Positions 45,046 through 54,069 of a stretch of DNA of 64,000 nucleotides are shown in pieces. The DNA is from Bacteroidaceae bacterium (GTDB lineage Bacteria > Bacteroidota > Bacteroidia > Bacteroidales > Bacteroidaceae): NCBI GenBank assembly GCA_017451645.1, contig JAFTNZ010000009.1:1-64000 (forward strand), written 5' to 3'. The position numbers and the translations under genes were made by a program. The notes under the pieces were generated by a model. The model made no database searches. It was not told the DNA's origin and saw nothing but the letters and a program-made list of their open reading frames with translations. Within the stretch, counting starts at the first letter, position 1, and every line of letters starts with the position of its first letter.

Positions 45046-48000
45046 ATGAAAAGAATAATTGACTCTTTTGTGGCGCTGCTCCTTGGTGCAGTGTCGCTTT
45101 CTGCCCAGACGACAGGTAGTGCCACGGTCCGCACCTTCACCTTTTCCGAGACGGCCTACATCAACAAGTTGTCTGACAACGGCCGTTGGGCTGCAGCCAG
45201 CGGCGTGGATGCCAACGATGCCACGTTGGAGAATTATCCTTACCTGCTGGACGTTGCCAACAACAAGTCCTACAGTCTGTTGAGCGAAACGGAAAAACTT
45301 TCGTCACCCGACTGCGGCGTGCGCGATGTCACCGACGATGGCACCACCGTGGTAGGCTCTTGGCAGGGCAAACCTGCCATCGGTAAGATAGCCGCCGATT
45401 TCAGTTGCACTTGGACACTCCTCCCCCTGCCTGAAGGCATGGAAGCAGCCAAAGGATATGTCACTGCTGTCACCCCCGATGGCAGTTGTATGGTAGGCAT
45501 GGTGAACAACAACAGCAGCGACCTCATGCGCTACGAAGAACATCCCATAATGTGGCGCAACGGCAAAGTGGTAGAGTTGCCTAACATGCCCTTGGCAAAG
45601 GATGCAAATACGGGAGAGACGTATGAACTGAACCGCCTGCTCGACGTATCAGCCGACGGCAACATCCTCATCGGCTGCCTGATGTTCATTTACCCGGCTG
45701 ACATACAGCACTATGTGTACGACGTAACGAAACAGACCTACCACATCATCGGCACCGGCGACTTTGCCGCTACGGGCAGCAGCATCACCAGCGCCGCCCT
45801 GAGCACCAACGGCGAATGGGTGTGTGGTGTGGCCCGTCTCATCACACAAGTAGAGGGGTCGGACTATCCCGACCAGCAGGAGGTTCCTTACAGATACAAC
45901 GTAAAGGGACAAGACTTCACGGTCTATTCCGACAGCCAACACCATGGTGTGGGAGCCACCGCTGTGTTCGACAACGGGTTGCTGGCCACCGCCTCACCCA
46001 TCGGCAACCCCTACCGCGCAACAGCCTTCCTCATCGGGGACTACTACTACAACCTCGACCTCATCCTGAGTGAGCGCTACGGCATCGACTTCGTGAGCAC
46101 CAGCGGCCTCGACAACACAGGACTGCCCATCTCCGTATCAGCCGACGGGCGCACCATTGCTTGCTTGGCCGTCAACGAAGGCAACCATGTAGTCATCCTG
46201 CCCGAAACCGTCGAAGAGGCCGCCAAGGGGGTCAACCTTTTGGCCAAAAACTATGTGTCGCCGGTCACCGGCTCGCTCTTCTCCACTTTGCGGAGTATCA
46301 CCGTCACCTTCGACAAGGCTCCCTCCATCGTCAACCCCAACGCAGCCAGACTCACCGAGTACGGCAGCCAGACAGTTCTCCGCCAGTCTGTTTCCATCGC
46401 CCCTACAACGGACGAGGCCGGTTGCAAGAGTTTCCACATCAATTTCCGCCCCTACCAGTTACAGGATGGGATCACCTATGCCGTCACCATTCCGGCGGGC
46501 ACTTTCCGCTTGGAGGGAAACGATTGCTACAACCCCGACATCACTGCCTACTATACCGGACGCAAGGACGAGCCGGTACACGTGGTGGCCGTCAATTTGG
46601 AAGACGGCATGGAGGTGACGTCACTAAGCTACAACTCACCCATATCCATGCAGTTCGACACCCAGCTCTCGTTGGCTGACGGGGCTGTGGGAGCGCTCTA
46701 TCAGGAGGGAGTGTCCACCCCAATCAGCGAACTTACATTGGCCACCTCGTCCTACATGATGGCGGCCTATCCGGCTACCAAGCGAAACCTCTACAAGGGG
46801 GTGAACTACATCGTGAAGATTCCTGCAGGCTGTGTCACCGACCTCATGGGGAACTGTCCCAACGAGGAAATCAGCTATACTTATGTAGGGGCTTATGTAC
46901 CCGAACCACCTGCTGACACCTTGCTTTTTGCCGACGATTTTTCAGACCCGTCAGCCTCATACAACAACTTCATGCTCTATGAGGGAGACCACCTGACACC
47001 GGGAAGCATAGCACAAGGATGGACCTTCGATACCGACAACACCCCGTGGAACTTCTCCATCCGCGACAGCGAAGAGAGCACCGACTACTGTGCCGCTGCC
47101 GTGTCGATGTACACCACTGCCGGCACTGCCGACGACTGGATGGTAACCAACCAGATATACCTGCCCAACGCCTATTGTTATCTGACCTTCGATGTACAAT
47201 CATACCTCGGTAGTAAGACCGACCGACTCAAGATCTATGTCTATACCGACGATGCCATCCACACACAGTTGGGCGAGGCTACCATAGATGCCATCCGCGA
47301 GAAGGGTGTCTGCATCTACGACGAACAGGAGAGCAACGGCGGCTCCGACGATGCACTGACAGGCGAATGGACCCACCGGCGCATCCCGTTGGCCGACTTT
47401 GCCGAGAAGAACGTCTATATCGCCTTCATCAACAGCAATACGGCACAGAGTGCCCTCTTCATCGACAACGTGGAGGTCATCTACAAGAGCAGTTGCTTGC
47501 TGACGCTCAATACCAAGACCTCCTTCGTGACCGAAACGGAGATGGAAGTGAAGGGTATAGTGAAGGTTATCGACGAAAACCGCACCTACAACGGCATCAA
47601 GGTGTTCTTCAGCAACGAGGAACAGACGGTGAGCGACACCATCACCGCTACCGGTCTGGAACTGAAGAACGGTTCGGTCTATCAATTCACCTTCCCCAAG
47701 AAGATGCCGCTCGCATTGGGTGAAGAGAATATTGTCACCCTCGGTGTCACCCTCGGTGAGGACACCAAGACAGCCGATTTCACCGTCAAGAACCTCGCCT
47801 TCCAGACCTCGCGCAAAGTGGTCATCGAAGAGCTGACCGGCACCTGGTGTTCCAACTGTCCCGACGGCATTGTGGCCATCGAGCATCTGGAGGAGGCCAT
47901 GCCCGGCAAGGTGATTCCCATTGCCATCCACACGCAAGACATCTATGCCATCGATGAGACCTATCCGAAGACTTTGGGGCTGTCTGCTGCCCCCTCTGCC

Positions 48001-48840
48001 CGCATCAACCGCTTGGACACCATCGCTTCGCCACTGGCGCTCGACAAATCCACTTATACCTACTCGTTCGTTTCTGCTGAAGGCAACCAGACTTTCATGG
48101 ACCTCGTGTTGGCCGAGCTGGAGACAGTGCCCGATGCCGACGTGAAGCTGACCTCGGCCACCTACGACCGCGCACTCAACCGCATGGACTTCCAAGCGGA
48201 GGTCACTTATGCTCTCAACCGCGCCGGTGTGGCGGCCAACATCCTGCTGGTGGTGCTCGAAGACAACCTCAGCGGAGTGCAGAACAACGGGCGTGCCAAC
48301 TATTCCGACCCCATCTATGGCGACTGGGGGAAGAACGGTATCTACGGCGGAATGTCGTCCGTACAGTACCTCTACCGCGATGTAGCACGCGCCCTCCTCG
48401 GCACCTCAGTGTCGGGCACTCCGGGACTGGTGCCTGCCACAGTGGTGAGCGGACGCGCCAACCCAGTCAGTCTCTCCTACGACTTGCCCACTTCCGTGGC
48501 CGACATGGCCAACACCAAGGTGGTGTGCATGCTCATCGATGCCAACACCGGACACATCATCAATGCCGACCTGCTGAAACTCACCGATGCTAACCCTGAT
48601 GCCATCGCACCGGCCCATGCCGGAGAAGACATCCGCATCAGTGGCGGCAAGGGTTGCGTCAGCATCACCACCGGTGCCCCGGCCACCGTCAGCCTCCACC
48701 GGCCCGACGGCTCGCTCATCAGCCAAAGCCACATAGGCACCGCCACCACTATACTCAGCGCCGGAGGTTACCGGGGCATCGCCATCATACGCATCCTCAG
48801 CGGAGAAGAAACGGAGGTGAGAAAAGTTTTGGTCAGATAA
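45046..48840 (+). CDS. Large multi-domain surface protein: propeller-like repeats, anchor-J region, Omp28 domain
   Basis: A 1264-residue exported protein (signal peptide ~1-21). Residues ~25-395 hold about six repeats around SDNGRW, TDDGTTVVGSW, TPDGSCMVGMV, SADGNILIG, STNGEWVCGV and SADGRTIACLA, like propeller blades. Two Ig-like segments follow (~405-620, SITVTFDKAPSIVNP). Residues ~625-800 (LLFADDFSDP...DDWMVTNQIYL) fit a choice-of-anchor-J region. At ~920-1190 an Omp28-like domain begins KVVIEELTGTWCSNCPDG, with a CxxC near 934. The end (GIAIIRILSGEETEVRKVLVR) is sorting-tail-like. It is divergent from the SusCD operon, which also has an Omp28 gene. The role is unknown. Confidence 0.75.
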   Translation: MKRIIDSFVALLLGAVSLSAQTTGSATVRTFTFSETAYINKLSDNGRWAAASGVDANDATLENYPYLLDVANNKSYSLLSETEKLSSPDCGVRDVTDDGTTVVGSWQGKPAIGKIAADFSCTWTLLPLPEGMEAAKGYVTAVTPDGSCMVGMVNNNSSDLMRYEEHPIMWRNGKVVELPNMPLAKDANTGETYELNRLLDVSADGNILIGCLMFIYPADIQHYVYDVTKQTYHIIGTGDFAATGSSITSAALSTNGEWVCGVARLITQVEGSDYPDQQEVPYRYNVKGQDFTVYSDSQHHGVGATAVFDNGLLATASPIGNPYRATAFLIGDYYYNLDLILSERYGIDFVSTSGLDNTGLPISVSADGRTIACLAVNEGNHVVILPETVEEAAKGVNLLAKNYVSPVTGSLFSTLRSITVTFDKAPSIVNPNAARLTEYGSQTVLRQSVSIAPTTDEAGCKSFHINFRPYQLQDGITYAVTIPAGTFRLEGNDCYNPDITAYYTGRKDEPVHVVAVNLEDGMEVTSLSYNSPISMQFDTQLSLADGAVGALYQEGVSTPISELTLATSSYMMAAYPATKRNLYKGVNYIVKIPAGCVTDLMGNCPNEEISYTYVGAYVPEPPADTLLFADDFSDPSASYNNFMLYEGDHLTPGSIAQGWTFDTDNTPWNFSIRDSEESTDYCAAAVSMYTTAGTADDWMVTNQIYLPNAYCYLTFDVQSYLGSKTDRLKIYVYTDDAIHTQLGEATIDAIREKGVCIYDEQESNGGSDDALTGEWTHRRIPLADFAEKNVYIAFINSNTAQSALFIDNVEVIYKSSCLLTLNTKTSFVTETEMEVKGIVKVIDENRTYNGIKVFFSNEEQTVSDTITATGLELKNGSVYQFTFPKKMPLALGEENIVTLGVTLGEDTKTADFTVKNLAFQTSRKVVIEELTGTWCSNCPDGIVAIEHLEEAMPGKVIPIAIHTQDIYAIDETYPKTLGLSAAPSARINRLDTIASPLALDKSTYTYSFVSAEGNQTFMDLVLAELETVPDADVKLTSATYDRALNRMDFQAEVTYALNRAGVAANILLVVLEDNLSGVQNNGRANYSDPIYGDWGKNGIYGGMSSVQYLYRDVARALLGTSVSGTPGLVPATVVSGRANPVSLSYDLPTSVADMANTKVVCMLIDANTGHIINADLLKLTDANPDAIAPAHAGEDIRISGGKGCVSITTGAPATVSLHRPDGSLISQSHIGTATTILSAGGYRGIAIIRILSGEETEVRKVLVR

Positions 48841-48879
48841 CCCAAAGCAAACAAAACAAAAAGAAATACCTGAAAGAAA

Positions 48880-50493
48880 ATGAAGAAAAGACTTTTACTC
48901 TGCTGCACGGCACTGGCACTGACATTGGGCCTGCAAGCACAAGAAAGAAGGCCCCGCCGGGGCGTGGAAGATGTCAACAAAGTGACAGACCTTACACTTG
49001 ACAGCCTCAACAAGGCCAACACCGCACGTCCTGTACCGGGTTCAAGCCGAAAGGGAGACAACCCTGTACTCTTCCTCATAGGAAACTCTACCATGCGCAC
49101 AGGTACTTTGGGCAACGGCAACAACGGACAGTGGGGATGGGGATACTTCGCCGGAGAATATTTCGACCAAGACCGCATCACCGTGGAGAACCATGCCCTC
49201 GGAGGCACCAGCAGCCGAACCTTCTACAATCGCCTCTGGCCCGATGTTCTCAAGGGAATCCGCAAGGGCGACTGGGTGATTATCGAATTGGGGCACAACG
49301 ACAACGGACCCTACGACGAGGGGCGCGCCCGCGCCAGCATCCCCGGCACGGGAAAAGACTCGCTCTGCGTCACCATCAAGGAGACCGGAGTGAAGGAGAC
49401 CGTTTATACCTACGGCGAATATTTGCGACGCTTCATCAACGATGTGCGTGCCGTGGGGGCACACCCCGTACTGATGTCGCTCACCCCGCGCAACTCGTGG
49501 GAGTCCGAAGGTGTGCTTACCCGCAAAAGCAAGAATTTCACCCCTTGGATTAAAGAGGTCTGCGCCGAGGAGCATGTACCCTTCGTCAACCTCGAAGAAA
49601 TCACTGCCCGCAAGTATGAGCAGTTCGGTCCTACAAAGGTCAACTACATGTTCTACCTCGACCGCATCCACACCAGCGAATTCGGTGCACGCATCAATGC
49701 CCGCTCGGCTGCCGAAGGCATCGCTGCCTGTCCCGAGTTGGAGCTGAAACAATACCTCAAACCACTCGTTACCCCCGTCTGCGAAGGGTTGCACCGCCAG
49801 AAGGGCAAGCCCGTGGTCTTCTTCACCGGCGACTCTACCGTGAAGAACAACGACAGCAGCGACGACGGCATGTGGGGACTGGGCAGTGTAGCCGCCTGCG
49901 CCTTCGACACCACCCGCGTCACCCTCTACAACAATGCCAAAGCCGGACGGAGCACCCGCACCTTCCTTGAAGAGGGACGTTGGGACGAAGTCTATAACAG
50001 CATCCAACCGGGAGACTATGTCTTCATCCAGTTCGGGCACAACGACATGGGAACCATCGACACAAAGCGCGAGCGCGCTGTCATCAACGGCACAGCCGAC
50101 AGCAGCCACGTCTATCGCATGGCCTCCGACCGCCGGTACAAGGTGGTCTATACCTTCGGATGGTATCTGCGTAAGTTCGTGCAAGACGTGCGCGAGAAAG
50201 GGGGCATCCCCGTGCTCGTCAGCTTCACCCCGCGCAACGAATGGAAAAACGGCAAAATCGAACGCCGCAACAATTCTGCCGCCGGATGGACACGCCAGGT
50301 GGCCGAAGAGACGGGATGCCTCTTCGTGGATTTGCATAACCTGACTGCCGACTACCTCGACAAGAAGGGTGAAAAGAAAGCCGCAGCCTACTACAACCAC
50401 GATCACACCCACCTCTCCAAAAAGGGGGCAATCCTCAATGCCACTCTCCTGGCCAAGGGGCTGAAGAAGGCCGGCGTGGATTTGATGAAATGA
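48880..50493 (+). CDS. Tandem CE12 rhamnogalacturonan acetylesterase
   Basis: A 537-residue exported esterase (signal peptide ~1-21) with two full SGNH domains. Domain 1 (~60-290): S70 in GNST, GGTSSRTF at 108-115, GHND at 138-141, and D261/H264 in DRIHTSEFG. Domain 2 (~308-535): S319 in GDST, AGRSTRTF at 355-362, GHND at 386-389, and D508/H511 in DHTHLSKKG. Both triads look intact; domain 1 has Asn in place of the Asp before the serine. CE12 enzymes remove acetyl groups from rhamnogalacturonan, opening pectin to lyases. It lies upstream of a SusCD pair and a pectate lyase gene. Confidence 0.9.
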   Translation: MKKRLLLCCTALALTLGLQAQERRPRRGVEDVNKVTDLTLDSLNKANTARPVPGSSRKGDNPVLFLIGNSTMRTGTLGNGNNGQWGWGYFAGEYFDQDRITVENHALGGTSSRTFYNRLWPDVLKGIRKGDWVIIELGHNDNGPYDEGRARASIPGTGKDSLCVTIKETGVKETVYTYGEYLRRFINDVRAVGAHPVLMSLTPRNSWESEGVLTRKSKNFTPWIKEVCAEEHVPFVNLEEITARKYEQFGPTKVNYMFYLDRIHTSEFGARINARSAAEGIAACPELELKQYLKPLVTPVCEGLHRQKGKPVVFFTGDSTVKNNDSSDDGMWGLGSVAACAFDTTRVTLYNNAKAGRSTRTFLEEGRWDEVYNSIQPGDYVFIQFGHNDMGTIDTKRERAVINGTADSSHVYRMASDRRYKVVYTFGWYLRKFVQDVREKGGIPVLVSFTPRNEWKNGKIERRNNSAAGWTRQVAEETGCLFVDLHNLTADYLDKKGEKKAAAYYNHDHTHLSKKGAILNATLLAKGLKKAGVDLMK

Positions 50494-50546
50494 CCACACT
50501 TCCCAATTCGGATGGAATTGTATTAAATACCATTTTCAGCAAGATG

Positions 50547-50607
50547 CGGAGACACAGAGCTTTTTCTCATCAGGAGAACAAAGGCCTCTGTGTCTCCGTG
50601 TTTTTTG
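50547..50607 (+). terminator. Terminator after the acetylesterase gene
   Basis: CGGAGACACAGAG at 50547-50559 and CTCTGTGTCTCCG at 50586-50598 are perfect 13-bp arms followed by TGTTTTTTG. In the 318-bp gap to the next gene this terminator is followed by an A/T-rich stretch with a run of eight C (near 50692-50701) and the SusC promoter. Confidence 0.8.
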
Positions 50608-50749
50608 CCTGCATTTAAGAGTTTTTTGCAAAGAATACCCTTTAAATATTCATGCGCAAATTATACAGCTTTTAGTTAAAAAGCACTAATTACCCCCCCC
50701 TATTTCTAAATTTGCGTAAAAGAAGACAATTTTTTAGAAAATTAATATT

Positions 50750-50757
50750 TAGTTTTG
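50750..50757 (+). promoter_or_regulatory. -7 box of the pectin SusCD genes
   Basis: TAGTTTTG matches TAnnTTTG. The leader to the ATG at 50812 contains a small hairpin (CGCTC-TAT-GAGCG, about 50761-50773). Confidence 0.55.
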
Positions 50758-50811
50758 CCCCGCTCTATGAGCGCCGAACTAATGAATATTAACTAAAAAA
50801 GTGTTGTTTTT

Positions 50812-53800
50812 ATGAAAAGACTCATGCTGTTGATGACCACCCTACTCTTCATAGGTATAGGTGTGGCTAACGCACAGATTTCGAAAGTGACGGGTATCGT
50901 CACTTCGAACGAAGACGGTTTGCCCGTAGTGGGTGCCACCGTCGTAGTGAAGGGTACCGACATAGGTACCGTTACCGATGCAGACGGTAAATTTACAATC
51001 AATAAAGTGCCTGCTTCTGCAAAGACACTTGAAATCAAGTATATGGGTATGGAAACCCGCTTGGTACCCATCAAGGCTACAGTGAAAGTAGGTCTGGATG
51101 CAGACTCAGAGAACCTCGACGAGGTGATGGTTGTGGCTTACGGTACTGCCAAGAAGTCAGCCTTTACCGGTTCTGCTTCTGTGATAAAGACTGAAGCCAT
51201 CGAGATGCGTCAGGTATCTAACGTGACTCAAGCCCTCTCAGGTACTATGGCCGGTGTACAGACTACATACAGCACCGGACAGCCGGGAACTTCGGCTACC
51301 GTGCGTATCCGTGGTGTCGGCTCCATGTCAGCCGGTAACGCTCCGCTTTACGTAGTGGATGGCATTCCTTTCGATGGCGACATCTCTTCTATCAACACTC
51401 AAGACATCGAGTCAATGACCGTGTTGAAGGATGCTGCCGCTGCTGCCCTCTATGGTGCACGTGGTGCCAACGGTGTTATCCTTATCACTACAAAGAAGGG
51501 TAAGAACGGTGAGGCCAAAATCAACTTTGAAGCACGTTGGGGTGTGAACTCCCGTGGTGTGGAGAACTACGATGTGATGACCAACCCCGACCAGTACATG
51601 GAGGCTCTCTACCGTGCCAAATACAATGCCGGTTACGGCAACTTGGGCTACAGCGCTGCCGCTGCACACCAATATGCCAATGCTGAGCTTTTCCCCGCCG
51701 TCGGCTACCAGATGTACACCTTGCCTCAGGGTGAAGGTCTCATCGGTACAGATGGCAAAATCAACCCCAATGCCACATTGGGCTACAGCGATGGCACTCA
51801 CTATTACACTCCCGATGATTGGGAAGACGAGACCATCGAGAGCCAGATGCGTCAGGAGTACAACCTGAGCATCACTGGTGGAAACAACAAGTTGAACTAT
51901 TACCTTTCTGCCGGTTATCTGGAAGATGGCGGTATCATCGAAGGTTCAGGTTTCAACCGTTTCACTACCCGTTTGAATGCCGACTATCAGGCCAAGAAGT
52001 GGCTGAAGGTGGGTGCCAACATGAGCTACACCAATTCTGAGAGCTTCTACCCCGGCGAGCAGACAGCAACCAACTCATCAGGTAACGCCTTCAACTTGGG
52101 TAACACCCTGGCTCCTATCTACCCGATGTACGTGCGCGACGCTGCCGGCAACATCATGTACGATGAACACTTCGGCAACCCCCTCTACGACTACGGTGAC
52201 GGACAGAGCACGCCCTACACACGTAACTACATGAACATGTCGAACCCCAAGGGTGACCTCACCTACGACAGCCGCGAGTACCTGATGGACATCTTTAACG
52301 GCAAGTGGTTTGCCGAAATCACTCCCATTGAGGGATTGAAGCTGACCGCCTCTTGGGGTCTGCACATGGACTACACCCGTCTCCACAACTACGAGAACAG
52401 ATACTACGGACAGTCGGCCAGCTCCGGTGGTTCTACCACACAGGACAACACCCGCGACTATGCCTTCAACCAGCAGTACCTGATTTCTTACATCAAGAGC
52501 TTCGGCAAGCACAACATCGACCTCTTGGCCGGTTACGAATCTTATGAGCTGAACAGCGAAAACAGCTACGCATACGGCGAGGCACTCTACAAGGACAACG
52601 ACTTCACTGTCAACAACACCATCAACATGAAGACCAGTGGAGGTAGCGTCGATGAGTATGCCACTCGTGGTTTCCTCGGACGCGTGAACTACAATTGGGA
52701 CGAGAAATACTTCGGTAGCTTCTCATACCGTCGCGATGCCTCTTCAGTGTTCCATCCCGACAACCGTTGGGGTAACTTCTTCTCAGCATCTGCTGCGTGG
52801 ATGATTTCGAAGGAGAAGTTCATGGAAGACGTCACTTGGGTGAACATGTTGAAGCTGAAGGCTTCGTTCGGTGAGCAGGGTAACGACTACCTGACCTACG
52901 GAAGCGGTTCGGGTCGGCTCTACGGATACCGCAACTACGTCGTTTATCAGGACCAGTACCAGATGACCGGTGCCGATGGTGTATTCTCCGACGGAACATT
53001 GGTTTACAAAGGTAACCCCGACCTGACTTGGGAGAAGAGCAATGCCTACAACATCGGTGTGGATTTCGACCTCTTCAACCACAAGTTGAGCGGTACCATC
53101 GAATACTATGGCCGCAAGACCAGCGACATGCTCTACTACAAGCCCGTGGCCGCTTCCAACGGTTACAGCCAGATTCCGATGAACATCGGTTCGATGACCA
53201 ACTCGGGTATCGAGGTGGAACTGAACTACCAGATTATGAACCGCAAGAACTTCAAGTGGGACGTATTCTTCAATGCCACCACCGTGAAGAACGAAATCAA
53301 CGAGTTGCACCCCGACCTGAACGGTGAGTGGATCAGCGGTAGCCGCATCTACAAGGAAGGCGAATCCATGTACAACTTCTACCTCGTGAAGTATGCTGGT
53401 GTGGATGTAGCCACCGGTAAGGGTCTCTACTGGGCCAACGACATCAAGTACGACGAGAATACCGGTGAAGAGATCAGCCGCACTCCTTACCTGACCGACA
53501 GCTGGAACGATGCTTACTCTACAGCCCGTGAAGCTACCGGCGACATCCTGCCCGATGTCTATGGAGGATTCGGCACCAACATCGAGTATCGCGGTTTCGA
53601 CCTTTCTATCTCATTGGCTTACCAGCTGGGCGGTAAGATTATCGACAGCGGTTACCAGAGTCTGATGCATGCCGGTACAAGCAGTTCTGCCGGAACCAAC
53701 TGGCACAAGGACATCCTGAAGGCTTGGACTCCGGAGAACCCCTACACCGATGTGCCTGCCCTCAACTCAATGGACACTTATGCCAACCAGACGTCAGACC

Positions 53801-54039
53801 GTTGGTTGGTATCTTCAGACTACTTGTCAATCAACAACATCACTTTGGGCTACACCCTGCCGAAGAAGCTCACCCGCAAGCTGCAGATTGAGTCGTTGCG
53901 CATCTATGGTGCTGCCGACAATCTGGCACTCTTCTCAGCCCGTCAGGGTCTCGACCCACGCCAAAGCTATCTGGATGCCACCAATGCCACCTACGGTGCC
54001 CTGCGCACCATCTCAGGCGGTGTAAAACTGACATTCTAA
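50812..54039 (+). CDS. SusC/RagA family TonB-dependent transporter of the pectin locus
   Basis: A 1075-residue outer-membrane barrel. Signal peptide (~1-21), carboxypeptidase-like domain (VTGIVTSNEDGLPVVGATV at 26-44), TonB box region (LDEVMVVAYGTAKKSAFTG), plug with LSGTMAGVQTTYS, APLYVVDGIPFDGD and DIESMTVLKDAAAAALYG, and a barrel ending SGGVKLTF. Codon use is highly biased to GGT, CGT and AAG, suggesting strong expression. Presumed substrate: pectin-derived oligosaccharides, from the neighbouring CE12 and PL1 genes. Confidence 0.96.
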   Translation: MKRLMLLMTTLLFIGIGVANAQISKVTGIVTSNEDGLPVVGATVVVKGTDIGTVTDADGKFTINKVPASAKTLEIKYMGMETRLVPIKATVKVGLDADSENLDEVMVVAYGTAKKSAFTGSASVIKTEAIEMRQVSNVTQALSGTMAGVQTTYSTGQPGTSATVRIRGVGSMSAGNAPLYVVDGIPFDGDISSINTQDIESMTVLKDAAAAALYGARGANGVILITTKKGKNGEAKINFEARWGVNSRGVENYDVMTNPDQYMEALYRAKYNAGYGNLGYSAAAAHQYANAELFPAVGYQMYTLPQGEGLIGTDGKINPNATLGYSDGTHYYTPDDWEDETIESQMRQEYNLSITGGNNKLNYYLSAGYLEDGGIIEGSGFNRFTTRLNADYQAKKWLKVGANMSYTNSESFYPGEQTATNSSGNAFNLGNTLAPIYPMYVRDAAGNIMYDEHFGNPLYDYGDGQSTPYTRNYMNMSNPKGDLTYDSREYLMDIFNGKWFAEITPIEGLKLTASWGLHMDYTRLHNYENRYYGQSASSGGSTTQDNTRDYAFNQQYLISYIKSFGKHNIDLLAGYESYELNSENSYAYGEALYKDNDFTVNNTINMKTSGGSVDEYATRGFLGRVNYNWDEKYFGSFSYRRDASSVFHPDNRWGNFFSASAAWMISKEKFMEDVTWVNMLKLKASFGEQGNDYLTYGSGSGRLYGYRNYVVYQDQYQMTGADGVFSDGTLVYKGNPDLTWEKSNAYNIGVDFDLFNHKLSGTIEYYGRKTSDMLYYKPVAASNGYSQIPMNIGSMTNSGIEVELNYQIMNRKNFKWDVFFNATTVKNEINELHPDLNGEWISGSRIYKEGESMYNFYLVKYAGVDVATGKGLYWANDIKYDENTGEEISRTPYLTDSWNDAYSTAREATGDILPDVYGGFGTNIEYRGFDLSISLAYQLGGKIIDSGYQSLMHAGTSSSAGTNWHKDILKAWTPENPYTDVPALNSMDTYANQTSDRWLVSSDYLSINNITLGYTLPKKLTRKLQIESLRIYGAADNLALFSARQGLDPRQSYLDATNATYGALRTISGGVKLTF

Positions 54040-54069
54040 CCAATGTTTAACTCAAAACGAAGAACAACA

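Noticed and set aside
50680..50710. Run of C before the SusC promoter as a phase-variable switch
   Set aside because: The tract is about eight C and lies upstream of the -33 region; no inverted repeats or invertase are near, so there is too little to support switching.
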